The notes: generated from the sequence alone by a model not told the origin. A DNA stretch of 43,743 nucleotides from Acetobacteraceae bacterium (GCA_031291795.1 JARLIJ010000173.1:1-43743); one strand, 5' to 3'. Shown: positions 35,490 through 43,743, counted from the first letter of the stretch. A program made the numbers and translations.

Positions 35490-35598
35490 GGTTCGTCGCT
35501 CCATCCGGTTTGGGGGCGGCATGGTGCCGACCCAAGTCGGGGATGTCCATGCACGCGGGCGCATCCTAACGTCGCCGCAGGCAACACGGAGAAACCCG

Positions 35599-36387
35599 GT
35601 GAGCGAAACGTCCCCCATCCTGCTGAGCGAGCTGCGCAACCACATCCGCATCCTCACGATCAACCGACCGGAGCGCTCGAACGCCATCTCCCCGGAACTG
35701 GCCGAGGCGCTGATCACGGCGTTCGTGGAGGCCAATGCCGACCCGGACATCCGGGTGGTGATCCTCACCGGGGTGGGCGACCGCGCCTTCTGCGGCGGCG
35801 CCGACCTGAAGGCGCGGGCGGCCGAGGACGCCGCCGGCAAGCCGTTCCAGCCGCTGCTCTCCCGCGTGCAGCGCTACCTGTACGAAGTCGTCATGGAGAC
35901 CTTCAAGCCGACCATCGCCGCCCTGAACGGATCGGCCGTGGCGGGCGGCTGCGAGCTCGCCTTGGCCTGCGACCTGCGCGTGGCGGCGGAGCAGGCGCTG
36001 CTGGGCCTGCCGGAGGCCAAGCGCGGCAAGGGCGCGCATTTCGCCAACGTCATGCTGCCCCGCCTGGTGCCGCCGGCGATCGCGTTCGAGATGCTCTACC
36101 TCGGCGAATACATCGGCATGGAGGACGCGCGCCGCTGGGGCCTGGTCAACCGCGTGGTGCCCAAGGGCCAGGCGCTGGCGGAGGCGCTCCGGCTGGCCGA
36201 GGCGATCTGCGAGAACGCCCCGGTGACGCTGCGCCGCATGAAGGAGACCGCGGTCCGCGCCAACGGCCTGCCGATCTCCACCGCGCTGCGGCTGAACGAA
36301 GGCATCAGTCCGTATCAGAGCGAGGACCGGGTGGAGGGCGTGCGGGCCTATGTGGAGAAGCGCAAGCCGGTGTGGCAGGGGCGTTGA
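35599..36387 (+). CDS. enoyl-CoA hydratase/isomerase family (crotonase)
   Basis: 262 residues. The oxyanion-hole segments are AFCGGADLKA and ALNGSAVAGGCELALACDLR. The two acidic residues of crotonases are in GGCELAL and LLGLPEAKRG. The region after the second Glu reads KRGKGAHFANVMLPRLV instead of the common PGxGGTQRLPR, so specificity may differ. The GTG at 35599 has GGAG seven bases upstream; a longer frame from 35404 is antisense to the synthetase gene. Sharing the intergenic region with the synthetase suggests a common CoA-ester pathway. Confidence 0.92.
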   Translation: MSETSPILLSELRNHIRILTINRPERSNAISPELAEALITAFVEANADPDIRVVILTGVGDRAFCGGADLKARAAEDAAGKPFQPLLSRVQRYLYEVVMETFKPTIAALNGSAVAGGCELALACDLRVAAEQALLGLPEAKRGKGAHFANVMLPRLVPPAIAFEMLYLGEYIGMEDARRWGLVNRVVPKGQALAEALRLAEAICENAPVTLRRMKETAVRANGLPISTALRLNEGISPYQSEDRVEGVRAYVEKRKPVWQGR

Positions 36388-36419
36388 CGCGGCCTCGGTC
36401 AGCACGGCAGCTCCCCCAT

Positions 36420-36436
36420 CGACCCACGTTGGGTCG
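36420..36436. terminator. hairpin between convergent genes
   Basis: CGACCCA (36420-36426) and TGGGTCG (36430-36436) form a perfect 7-bp stem with a CGT loop, between the hydratase stop and the converging protease gene. Confidence 0.45.
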
Positions 36437-36488
36437 GCACAGGCACTGCAGAGGCCGGGTCAGTGGCCCCAGTTTCCTGGACGCAGGG

Positions 36489-37553
36489 TCAGTGCATGCA
36501 GATGACGTGCACCGTGGCCAGCCGCGCGGCGGCGATCGGCTCCTCGCCGCCGCTCAGGGTTCTGCCCAGGTCGATCCAGGGCGCTTCCCGGTGCACGAAC
36601 CCGGCCAGGCGCTCGCCGTCCGGGCCGGTCGCCATGTGCGCGCCGGCGTGGCCGACGATCGCCCGCACCGCCGGGCCGGTGATCTCGGCCCGCACGATCG
36701 CGACGACCGTCCCGGTCCGCGGGTCGACCACCGGGCCGCCGCTGTAGCCATGGGTGATGCGCATGGTCTCCAGCCACACGCCGTCGCGCAGCCCCGCGAG
36801 GCCACCGGCCCGCGTGAGCATGTCGGAACGCAGGTCCGGCCAGTCCTCCTCCGGCACCAGCATCCCGGCCGTCGCGGGATAGCCCAGCACGAGCATCCGT
36901 CCGTGGGCGGGCGGATCGCCCACCGGCAGCACCGCCGGCGGCTGGGCCTGGGCCGCCCGCAACAGCGCGATGTCGCGCAGCGTGTCGGTTGCCAGCACGT
37001 TCGCCACGGTCAGCGCGACATGGCTGGAGACGATCTGCGCGCGGCTGCACCCGGCCACGACATGCGCCGCGGTCAGCAGGCTGCCATCCATGGCGATGAA
37101 GAAACCGGTGCCGGCATAGGCACTGCCGGGCGCCCAATGCGGCGTGCCTGCCGCCGGCGATGAGCCGGGATGCACCACGGTCGGCAGCGGCGCAGGCTGG
37201 ACCATCGGCAGGGAGGGCGGCGGTGCGACAGGCGGTGCCATCGCAACCACGCCCTCCTGCTGCGCCGGCCCCGGATGCTGGACGACCGGCAGGCCTCCTT
37301 GGGCGGGCGCGGGGGACTGGCTGGAGGGTGTGGGGTACTGGGTGGCCGGCAGCGGCGCCCGGAACGGTGCGAGGGCCTGCCCCCCCGGCGGCGCGCTACG
37401 CGAGGGCGCCGGGGGAACGGCCTGCCCCGGCGTGTAGATGGTGACCGGCGGATGGACCCATGCCTCCAGCTTCGGCCAGTACTGCGTCAACAGCGCCGCA
37501 CCGATCGCCGAACCGATCAGCAGCCCGGTCAGATCCGCCATCCAGTGCCGCAT
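36489..37553 (-). CDS. membrane-anchored trypsin-like serine protease
   Basis: 354 residues. A short cytoplasmic start and one transmembrane helix (about 7-25) are followed by a long Pro/Ala/Gln-rich linker (about 40-140). A trypsin-fold domain (about 145-350) has the catalytic triad His164 (LTAAHVVAGC), Asp194 (TLRDIALLR) and Ser271 (HGYSGGPV). There is no PDZ domain. It should act in the periplasm, tethered to the inner membrane. ATG at 37553 (a TTG precedes it). It is divergent from the aminotransferase gene. Its target is unknown. Confidence 0.88.
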   Translation of the reverse strand: MRHWMADLTGLLIGSAIGAALLTQYWPKLEAWVHPPVTIYTPGQAVPPAPSRSAPPGGQALAPFRAPLPATQYPTPSSQSPAPAQGGLPVVQHPGPAQQEGVVAMAPPVAPPPSLPMVQPAPLPTVVHPGSSPAAGTPHWAPGSAYAGTGFFIAMDGSLLTAAHVVAGCSRAQIVSSHVALTVANVLATDTLRDIALLRAAQAQPPAVLPVGDPPAHGRMLVLGYPATAGMLVPEEDWPDLRSDMLTRAGGLAGLRDGVWLETMRITHGYSGGPVVDPRTGTVVAIVRAEITGPAVRAIVGHAGAHMATGPDGERLAGFVHREAPWIDLGRTLSGGEEPIAAARLATVHVICMH

Positions 37554-37700
37554 CAACCAGCCGACCCGCCTGTGGGGCAGTCATCATGCCTGCCAACCGG
37601 TTACAGCCCGGTATGCCAACGGCCCGCGTCCCGAACGCCGGCCCTTACCGCAGCGCGGCAGTTTCGATAGAGTGCCGCTTTCTTGCCGAGGCCATCACCG

Positions 37701-38570
37701 ATGAGTCGTATCGCCTACGTTAACGGAGAGTACCTCCCGCACCCTGAAGCCGTGGTGAATATCGAGGACCGCGGCTACCAGTTCGCCGATGGCGTCTATG
37801 AGGTCGTCTACCTCAACAACGGCCGCTTCATCGACGAGGACCGCCATCTCGACCGGCTCGACCGCTCGCTGCGTGAACTGCGCATCGCCCAGCCGATGGG
37901 CCGCCCCGCGCTGCGGGTGGTGCTGCGCGAAGTGATGCGCCGCAACCGCATCCGCGAGGGCATCGTCTACATGCAGATCACCCGTGGCGTCGCCCGCCGC
38001 GAGCATGCCTTCCCGGCCAAGCCGATCCCGCCCTCGATGGTGGTGACCGCGCGTCGTGTCGCGCCGTATCCTGTCGACGTGACGAAATGGACCGCGACCG
38101 CGATCACCCACCCCGATCAGCGCTGGGAGCGCTGCGACATCAAGTCGACCGCACTGCTGCCCAACGTGCTCGCCAAGGAGGCCGCCCACGCGCAGGGCGC
38201 GCAGGAGGCGATCCTGGTCGACGCCGAGGGCATGGTGACCGAGGGCTCCTCCACCAACATCTGGATCGTCGACAAGAACGGCGTCCTGCGCACCCGCCCG
38301 CTGGGGAACGAAATCCTGCCGGGCTGCACCCGTGCGGCGCTGGCGGCGGAGCTGACCGCGCATGGCATCGCGTTCGAGGAGTCGCGGTTCAGCGCCGAGG
38401 ATCTGCGGGACGCGCGGGAAGTGTTCCAGACCAGCGCCTCCAGCTTCGTCAAGCCGATCGTAAAGCTGAACGGTGCCCCGGTGGGCGACGGTGGCGTCGG
38501 GCCGGTGGCGAAGCAGTTGTTCGCGCTGTTTGCCCGCCACGTGCAGGGCGGTCCGCGCAACGCGGCCTGA
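37701..38570 (+). CDS. D-amino-acid aminotransferase (class IV PLP enzyme)
   Basis: 289 residues of the D-alanine transaminase type. PLP-binding Lys148 is in RCDIKSTALLPNVLA; YQFADGVYEVVYLNNGRF lies near the start and AEGMVTEGSSTNIWIV in the cofactor phosphate region. It moves the amino group between D-amino acids and 2-oxo acids. ATG at 37701; an upstream reading from 37683 adds six doubtful residues. A D-aminopeptidase gene in the same window could feed it, but they are 12 kb apart. A branched-chain aminotransferase is the alternative within the fold. Confidence 0.9.
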   Translation: MSRIAYVNGEYLPHPEAVVNIEDRGYQFADGVYEVVYLNNGRFIDEDRHLDRLDRSLRELRIAQPMGRPALRVVLREVMRRNRIREGIVYMQITRGVARREHAFPAKPIPPSMVVTARRVAPYPVDVTKWTATAITHPDQRWERCDIKSTALLPNVLAKEAAHAQGAQEAILVDAEGMVTEGSSTNIWIVDKNGVLRTRPLGNEILPGCTRAALAAELTAHGIAFEESRFSAEDLRDAREVFQTSASSFVKPIVKLNGAPVGDGGVGPVAKQLFALFARHVQGGPRNAA

Positions 38571-38610
38571 CCGCAACGGAGAGGATTGAATGCAGATCGG
38601 GTTCGGTCTG

Positions 38611-38795
38611 CCGCTTAGAGCGGTTTCACGGTGACTGGAAACGTCCCATCGTCATGGCCGGGCTTGTCCCGGCCATCTGTACCAGCACCGTGCTGCGATT
38701 GATGGCCGGGACAAGCCCGGCCATGACGACCTCTGACAGGGACGGGTTTCTCTGACAGTGGCGGGTTTCCAGTCAGCCGGAACGTGCTCTAGCGG
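38611..38795. repeat. composite palindromic (MITE-like) intergenic element
   Basis: Outer arms: 38611-38643 and 38764-38795 share CCGCT, AGAGC and TGACTGGAAAC in inverse orientation. Inner arms: 38651-38677 and 38701-38727 are perfect 27-base inverse copies around a 23-base spacer. The inner arm matches that of the element at 27650-27830. The element ends ten bases before the next gene start, so it may influence that gene's 5' region. Confidence 0.85.
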
Positions 38796-38805
38796 ACCGA
38801 GACCA

Positions 38806-40344
38806 ATGCCCGCCCCGCCGCGCCACGATGGGAACCGCGCCGCGCCGGACGATCCCGAGGCGCATAACCGGCTAGGCTGCGAGCTGCACGGGCAGGGGCA
38901 GTTCGAGGCCGCCGAACGGACCTATCGCGACGCCCTGCGCCGCCATCCCGGCCACACCGAGGTATGGTCGAACCTTGGCCTCGCCGTACAGGCCCAGCGC
39001 CGTTTCGCCGAGGCGGAGCACTGCCAGCAGCAGGCGCTGCGCCTCGCCCCCGCCTATCCGGAGGCACACAACAATCTCGGCCTGGCACAATACGAGCAGG
39101 GCCGCGTCGCGGAGGCCGAGAACAGCTTCCGCGGTGCGCTCCGGCTGCGGCCGGACTACGCCAATGCGCTGATGAACCTCGGCACCGCGTTGCAGAGCCT
39201 GAACCGGCTGGTGGAGGCCGAGGCCAGCTACCGCCAGGCGCTGACCTGTGGCGGCGATCCGGCGCGGGTGCTGAACAACCTCGGCCTGCTGCTGCAGGAG
39301 CTGGGGCGCCCGGCCGAGGCCGAGGCGGCCTGCCGCGCCGCGCTCGCCCATCGCCCCGGCCAGGCCGATGCCCGCACCAACCTCGCGCTCGTCTTGCTGC
39401 TGCGCGGGGCCTATGCGGAAGGCTGGCGGGAGTACGAGGCGCGCTGGCAGGTTGCGTCCATGACCACAGCGACACGGCCGTTCGCCCAGCCGCGATGGAC
39501 GGCCGGGGTGCCACTCGCCGGCCGCACGATCCTGCTGCATGCCGAACAGGGGTTCGGCGACACGCTGCAATTCTGCCGCTACGCGTCGCTGCTGGCCGCT
39601 GCCGGCGCGCGCGTGCTGCTGGAAGCGCCACCCGCCCTGTGCCGCCTGCTCGCCAGCCTGGACGGCGTCGCGCAGGTGATCCCGGCCGGCGAGACCCTGC
39701 CGCCCTTCGACCTGCATTGCCCGCTGATGAGCCTGCCGTTCGGCTTCGGTACCACGCTCGAGACGATCCCGAACGCCTCGCCCTATCTGCACGCCGATCC
39801 CGCCCAGGCGGCTTCCTGGCGGCAGGCGCTGGCCGCGCTGCCGGGCCGGCGTATCGGCCTGGTGTGGGGCGGGAGTTCGCGCTCTGGCCAACCGCATGCC
39901 GTCGCGGTCGACCGGCGCCGCTCGATGCCGCTTGCCGCTCTGGCGCCGCTCGCCGGGATTGCCGGGTGCAGCTTCGTCTCGCTGCAGCTTGGGCCGCCGG
40001 CCGCCCAGCCGCCGCCGGCTGGCCTGGTGCTGCACGACCCCACCACCGGCCTGGGGGACTTCGCCGACACCGCGGCCTTGATCGAAGCGCTGGACCTCGT
40101 GATCAGCGTCGACACCGCGGTGGCGCATCTCGCCGCGGCCCTGGGCAGGCCAGTGTGGCTGCTCAACCGCTTCGACACGTGCTGGCGCTGGCTGCTGGGG
40201 CGCGACGACAGCCGCTGGTATCCGACGCTGCGCCAGTTCCGCCAGCCAACGGCTGGCGACTGGACGACGCCGGTGGCACGCATCGCCCAGGACCTCGCCC
40301 GCTTTGCCGCCGGCAACGAAACTGTGGCGTGCCCGTCTGCGTGA
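38806..40344 (+). CDS. TPR protein with glycosyltransferase-like C-terminal domain
   Basis: 512 residues. Five to six tetratricopeptide repeats (about 15-220) show the AHNNLGLAQYEQGRVAEAEN pattern. A glycosyltransferase family 9-like domain follows (about 245-505), with LLHAEQGFGDTLQFCRYASL, RIGLVWGGSS and DLVISVDTAVAHLAAALGRP. The ATG at 38806 is chosen; a GTG at 38758 lies inside the repeat element. Such proteins are often protein- or polysaccharide-modifying transferases. No glycan cluster is nearby, so the substrate is unknown. Confidence 0.88.
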   Translation: MPAPPRHDGNRAAPDDPEAHNRLGCELHGQGQFEAAERTYRDALRRHPGHTEVWSNLGLAVQAQRRFAEAEHCQQQALRLAPAYPEAHNNLGLAQYEQGRVAEAENSFRGALRLRPDYANALMNLGTALQSLNRLVEAEASYRQALTCGGDPARVLNNLGLLLQELGRPAEAEAACRAALAHRPGQADARTNLALVLLLRGAYAEGWREYEARWQVASMTTATRPFAQPRWTAGVPLAGRTILLHAEQGFGDTLQFCRYASLLAAAGARVLLEAPPALCRLLASLDGVAQVIPAGETLPPFDLHCPLMSLPFGFGTTLETIPNASPYLHADPAQAASWRQALAALPGRRIGLVWGGSSRSGQPHAVAVDRRRSMPLAALAPLAGIAGCSFVSLQLGPPAAQPPPAGLVLHDPTTGLGDFADTAALIEALDLVISVDTAVAHLAAALGRPVWLLNRFDTCWRWLLGRDDSRWYPTLRQFRQPTAGDWTTPVARIAQDLARFAAGNETVACPSA

Positions 40345-40382
40345 TTGCACATCCGCGTCTTGCCGGCAGCGCCGGCGCTGAC

Positions 40383-40401
40383 CTGCCGGCTATGCCGGCA
40401 G
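40383..40401. terminator. hairpin between convergent genes
   Basis: CTGCCGGC (40383-40390) and GCCGGCAG (40394-40401) form a perfect 8-bp stem with a TAT loop, 38 bases after the TPR stop. More GCCGGC copies nearby allow alternative folds. Confidence 0.5.
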
Positions 40402-40549
40402 CCGGCACGCGAACATTCCGGAACAATCGCGCGGCCTGGCATTACGCGCTGAACGACCGCCACGGTGAGCGGCGCCTGATTGACCGCATCACGCCCGACT
40501 GATTCACATGCATCATGATCGACCGGCTCGCGCCGGTTGCGCGTGCGGC

Positions 40550-41089
40550 TCAGGCTCCGAGCTTCTCGGCCATGTTGGCCTGGTACTGGGTGATCGGCAT
40601 GAAGCCGGGGTCCTTGCGGCAGGCCTCCTCGGTTTCCTGCAGGATCTCCTCGTCCGATTTGTTGAGGTCGAGCGGTTCGCCGCGCGGCTGCGGGACGTGG
40701 AACGGGCTGTCGAGGTAGGTCTCGATCACGTTCCCCTCGGGATCCTTGAAGTAGCAGGACCAAGCGTTGCCGTGACTGAGCACGCGCATCTCGGTGGCGC
40801 CCTTGTCGAGCGCGCGGCGATGCGCCTCCCGCAATTCCGTCAGCGAACCGACCATGAAGGACAGCTGGTTGATCGGATTGAATCCGGCGATGTCGGGCCG
40901 GCCGCTGACCAGCACCACCTGGTGGTGGTTGGTGGGATTGGCGCTCAGGAAGGTCAGTTCCATGCCGCTGCGCGCCACGCCGTGGTCGGTGACCACCAGG
41001 CCGAGGACCGCGGTGTAGAAGTCGATCATCTTCGGCTTGTCCTGCACGTAGATGCCCACATGCGCGAGCTGTGCGCGGATGGTTGCCAT
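40550..41089 (-). CDS. VOC-family protein (glyoxalase/dioxygenase fold)
   Basis: 179 residues, one VOC module. It opens ATIRAQLAHVGIYVQDKPKM, with a likely metal His in the HVGIYV strand. A middle strand has NPTNHHQVVLVSGRP and the Glu-bearing strand is FKDPEGNVIETYLDS. A C-terminal helical tail of about 40 residues is extra. ATG at 41089. It lies downstream of the MFS gene on the same strand. Ring-cleaving, lyase or resistance roles all occur in the fold, so no function is assigned. Confidence 0.87.
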   Translation of the reverse strand: MATIRAQLAHVGIYVQDKPKMIDFYTAVLGLVVTDHGVARSGMELTFLSANPTNHHQVVLVSGRPDIAGFNPINQLSFMVGSLTELREAHRRALDKGATEMRVLSHGNAWSCYFKDPEGNVIETYLDSPFHVPQPRGEPLDLNKSDEEILQETEEACRKDPGFMPITQYQANMAEKLGA

Positions 41090-41217
41090 GGACGTCCTCC
41101 GTTTTGCCGGCTTGTTGCCGGTATTGAAGGCCGCCGGGCCGATGCGGGCAAGGGCTGGCCTGCCGCTTGTGGCCAGCTCTTGATCTGTCCGGGCTTTGTA
41201 GCTCGACCAGCACCATC

Positions 41218-41235
41218 TTCGCCGTTTTAGGCGAA
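41218..41235 (-). terminator. small hairpin downstream of the MFS gene
   Basis: TTCGCC (41218-41223) pairs with GGCGAA (41230-41235) around GTTTTA, 26 bases beyond the MFS stop on the minus strand. Short stem and no T-run; weak. Confidence 0.3.
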
Positions 41236-41260
41236 CGGAAAAGCGCCGCCGATCTTGCGC

Positions 41261-42568
41261 TTATGCCTGGTGTGTCGCCGGCTCCGGATCGGCGATCGGC
41301 ACGAGCCGACCCAGCACGAACACGTAAGCGGCGATCCCTGCCACCAGCACGACGCCCGCGACCAGGAACGCGTCGGCGAACGAGTGCGTTGCGCCCACGA
41401 TGTAGCCGGTCGCCACCGGTGCCACGACCCCCATCAGGTTGTTCAGGAAATTCATGATCCCGCCGATCGTCGCAGTTCCGCCGCGCGGGGCGATCAGCGA
41501 CGGGATCGACCAGCCCACCGGCGCTGCCGCCGACAGTCCGCTCAAGGCAATCGAGATCCAGACGATTGCCCACACCGGATCGGTCGTCATCGTCGCACCG
41601 AACACCGCCAGCCCGAGCAGCATGCCGGCCACCAGCACGGTCTTGCGCACCCGTGTGTCGTCGTAGCCGCGCGCGATCAGGTGGTCGATCAACCAGCCGC
41701 CAACGATCAGGTCTGCAATCGTCGCGAAGATCCATGGGATCGCCGAGAAGCCGGCGGATTTCAGGATGCTCATGTGCATCGATTGCACCAGGTAGTTCGG
41801 CAGCCAGGTCAGGAACAAATAGAACGAGTAGCCGTACGCCCCGAAGCCGAGCGTCAGGCCCCAGACTTTTCGGTTACGGAGCAAATAACCGAGCATTGCG
41901 GCCTCGCCGCCGGGGGCGGTGCCTTCGGGCGTGCCGCCGCCCTCGCTGATATAGCGCCGCTCCGCCTGGCTCAGGCCCTTATGCCGGCTCGGGTCGCGGT
42001 AGATGATCAGGAACGCCAGGAAATACAGCAGGCTGAGCGCGCCGGTGATGCCGAAGCCCCAGCGCCAGCCGAAATGCACCACGGCCAGTGCGACCAGCGG
42101 CACGCCGACGACATTGGAGAATTTCGCCGCCGCATCGAAGATCGCGGTTGCCATTGCGCGTTCCTGGCGCGGGAACCAGTAGCCCGTTGCCTTCGAGCTG
42201 GCCGGGAAGCCCGGCGCCTCCGCCGCGCCCAGCACCATGCGCGCTCCCAGGATGCCGCCGAACCCGGTGGCGAACGCGGTCGCGGCCGAGGCGACGGACC
42301 ACAGGAATGTGGTCACGCGGCTGACGGTGGTGACGCCGAAGCGATCCAGGATCAGCCCGGTCGGCACCTGCAGCAGCGCATAGGACCAGAAGAAACCACT
42401 GAACAGCCAGCCCAGTTCGCCGTCGGTCAGACCGAATTCATGCTGGAGCTGGGGAGCGGCGACCGAGAGATTGATCCGGTCGAAGTAGTTGATCAGCACG
42501 CCGACCCCGAGCAGCAGGCCGATCCGCCAGCGCAGTTTCGGGATGGCGGCGGTCTGGGTCGTGCTCAT
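41261..42568 (-). CDS. MFS transporter, anion:cation symporter (ACS) type
   Basis: 435 residues, about twelve transmembrane helices. The loop 2-3 motif is present as GLILDRFGVTTVSRV and the start WRIGLLLGVGVLINYFDRIN is typical of ACS organic-acid transporters (glucarate, galactonate, phthalate and similar). ATG at 42568; upstream codons in the same frame run through the adapter-like sequence and are rejected. The transported acid is unknown. A VOC gene follows. Confidence 0.92.
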   Translation of the reverse strand: MSTTQTAAIPKLRWRIGLLLGVGVLINYFDRINLSVAAPQLQHEFGLTDGELGWLFSGFFWSYALLQVPTGLILDRFGVTTVSRVTTFLWSVASAATAFATGFGGILGARMVLGAAEAPGFPASSKATGYWFPRQERAMATAIFDAAAKFSNVVGVPLVALAVVHFGWRWGFGITGALSLLYFLAFLIIYRDPSRHKGLSQAERRYISEGGGTPEGTAPGGEAAMLGYLLRNRKVWGLTLGFGAYGYSFYLFLTWLPNYLVQSMHMSILKSAGFSAIPWIFATIADLIVGGWLIDHLIARGYDDTRVRKTVLVAGMLLGLAVFGATMTTDPVWAIVWISIALSGLSAAAPVGWSIPSLIAPRGGTATIGGIMNFLNNLMGVVAPVATGYIVGATHSFADAFLVAGVVLVAGIAAYVFVLGRLVPIADPEPATHQA

Positions 42569-42877
42569 GCGGTCCTGGTCTCCTGCGTCCGGCGGCCTCC
42601 GGTTGGATCGGCAGCCTGCCCGCGTTACATCGTGTGCTCTTCCCATCTGGTTGGCCGGATGTGAACCGCAAGCGTCACGACATAGGCGCTGGGTAGGCCG
42701 TTTCGGTCAGCAAGTCTCGGAGGCCGCGATCAACTCCGTCCGATCGTATCGGCAGCGAGGGGTTCCCGCTGGCTGGGCTCGCATTCTTCCAGGAACAGGC
42801 GAACCGTGGCGCGGACCCATCGCGTGCGGCGTGGCGCGTGGCTTGCGCGGTCGCGCAGGTCGCGTCACCCTGCCGCA
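42569..42877. other. 309-base gap between the MFS and hydantoinase genes
   Basis: Contains the adapter-like string at 42631-42648. Small open frames here lack support. A divergent promoter region would be expected if the join is genuine. Confidence 0.5.
42631..42648 (+). other. Illumina adapter-like sequence, possible false assembly join
   Basis: CGTGTGCTCTTCCCATCT differs at one position from the 3' end of the common Illumina index adapter (CGTGTGCTCTTCCGATCT). Its translations give the known artefact peptides, here CALPI and, with one change, MGRAHDV. It sits in the gap between two divergent genes. Confidence 0.6.
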
Positions 42878-43743
42878 ATGACGTATACGATCGGTATCGA
42901 TGTCGGCGGCACCTTCACCGACATCGTGGTTTCCACCCAGGACGGCCGGACCATCATTGCGAAGGCCCCTACCACCCCACGAGACCAGTCCGATGGCGTG
43001 CTGGAGGGCCTGACCCTTGCGGCAGAGCACCTCGGCCTGACGCGCAGCGACCTGTTGGCCGCTACCGCGCGCATCGTGCACGGCACCACGGCCGCGACCA
43101 ACGCGCTGCTGGAGGGCAAGACCGCGCGCGTCGGCCTGCTCACCACCGAAGGCCACCGCGACGTCATCGAGATGCGTGAAGGGCTGAAGCCGGAACGCTA
43201 CAATTTGCGCATGGCGCCGCCGGAGCCCCTGGTGCCGCGCCACCTGCGGTTGGGCGTGCGGGAGCGGATGAAGCCCGACGGGTCGGTGGAGACCGCCCTC
43301 GATCGCGCCTCGCTGGACGCGGCTGTCGAAGCTTTGGCCAAGGCAGACGTGCAGGCCGTTGCAGTGTGCTTCCTGCATTCCTGGCGCAACCCGGCCCATG
43401 AGCAGGCAGCGGCGGATGCGGTGCGCGCGCGATTGCAGCAGGCCTATGTCACCGCGTCATCGGACGTGCTGCCGCAGATCAAGGAATTCGAGCGCTTCTC
43501 TAGCACGGTGGCCAATGCCGCGGTCGGTCCAGTCATCCGCAACTACCTCGGCACGTTGCAGGAACGCCTCGCCGAGGCCGGCTATCGCAGCGAGTTGCTG
43601 GTCATTCTGTCGCATGGCGGCGTGGCCTCGGTGGCCGAGGCCGTGCGGCTCGCGGCCGGGACCGCGCTGTCCGGCCCGGCCGGCGGCGTGGCGGCGGCGG
43701 TGGCGCTGTCCGGCGGCAAGACTGTTGACTATGCGCGGATCTC
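42878..43743 (+). CDS. hyuA: hydantoinase/oxoprolinase family protein, N-terminal part (3' end outside window)
   Basis: Open to the right edge after 288 codons; full proteins are about 650-700 residues. The N-terminus has the phosphate-binding pattern TIGIDVGGTFTDIVV, then VHGTTAATNALLEGKTARVG, LLTTEGHRDVIEMREGLKPE and, near the edge, LSHGGVASV and GTALSGPAGGVAAAVALSGG. It should act with a HyuB-type subunit in ATP-dependent opening of hydantoins, or a similar reaction such as acetone or acetophenone carboxylation. ATG at 42878. The symbol is by family only. Confidence 0.88.
   Translation, partial: MTYTIGIDVGGTFTDIVVSTQDGRTIIAKAPTTPRDQSDGVLEGLTLAAEHLGLTRSDLLAATARIVHGTTAATNALLEGKTARVGLLTTEGHRDVIEMREGLKPERYNLRMAPPEPLVPRHLRLGVRERMKPDGSVETALDRASLDAAVEALAKADVQAVAVCFLHSWRNPAHEQAAADAVRARLQQAYVTASSDVLPQIKEFERFSSTVANAAVGPVIRNYLGTLQERLAEAGYRSELLVILSHGGVASVAEAVRLAAGTALSGPAGGVAAAVALSGGKTVDYARI

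Noticed and set aside
33702-37163. Plus-strand open frame of 1153 codons
   Set aside because: It is antisense to the CoA ligase and protease genes and crosses the hydratase gene in another frame. Its composition is that of a high-GC shadow with no domain.
38651-38727. Possible CRISPR repeat pair
   Set aside because: Only two copies, in inverted orientation, with no array or cas genes.
38758-38805. GTG start 16 codons upstream for the TPR gene
   Set aside because: Those codons lie in the palindromic repeat; the ATG at 38806 follows the element and precedes the first TPR.
42675-42878. 67-codon minus-strand frame before the hydantoinase gene
   Set aside because: No ribosome site, no recognisable sequence, and close to the adapter-like string.

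Overview
The window is about 43.7 kb of high-GC, gene-dense bacterial chromosome. Codon use, gene families (CheD-type chemotaxis, a very-long-chain lipid A gene pair, FNR-type control of hemN, GntR/FCD and hydantoinase families) and short alphaproteobacterial palindromic repeats suggest an alphaproteobacterium, probably an Acetobacteraceae/Rhodospirillales relative. That placement is inference. I see no prophage, CRISPR array, replication origin or plasmid gene.

Layout. 1-7232: the 3' part of a chemotaxis operon (two tandem chemoreceptors with almost identical signalling domains, cheR, cheB, cheD and a soluble receptor-like protein). 7233-8054: an IS5-type transposase remnant just downstream of tRNA-Ser(UGA). 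8196-12555: an SDR, a D-2-hydroxyacid dehydrogenase, a GntR regulator and a formyl-CoA:oxalate CoA-transferase. 12598-15050: a convergent terminator, then an FHA-PP2C phosphatase / STAS-kinase fusion / anti-sigma kinase partner-switching operon. 15152-18495: a small secreted protein, the lipid A pair adh2XL-lpxXL and a TMEM175-type channel. 18594-18969: a decayed PEP-mutase/isocitrate-lyase-family gene. 19025-21807: an operon of hemN and two 2OG-Fe(II) oxygenase-like genes behind a perfect FNR box. 21951-23402: terB, a small ORF and terC. 23793-28895: D-aminopeptidase, an extradiol dioxygenase, a 3-hydroxyisobutyrate-dehydrogenase-like enzyme and an NAD-dependent epimerase.

29015-31566 holds a phnDCE transporter behind a Pho box. 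31877-35489 holds the most unusual operon: an ADP-forming acyl-CoA synthetase, a RuBisCO-like protein and a cupin, translationally coupled or nearly so, divergent from an enoyl-CoA hydratase. 36489-42568 has a trypsin-like protease, a D-amino-acid aminotransferase, a TPR-glycosyltransferase, a VOC protein and an MFS transporter. The window ends inside a hydantoinase A gene.

Three non-gene signals matter. Two composite palindromic (MITE-like) elements at 27650-27830 and 38611-38795 share an internal palindrome. Two gene remnants show ongoing decay. An 18-base string at 42631-42648 differs by one base from an Illumina adapter end, so the contig may be artificially joined there.
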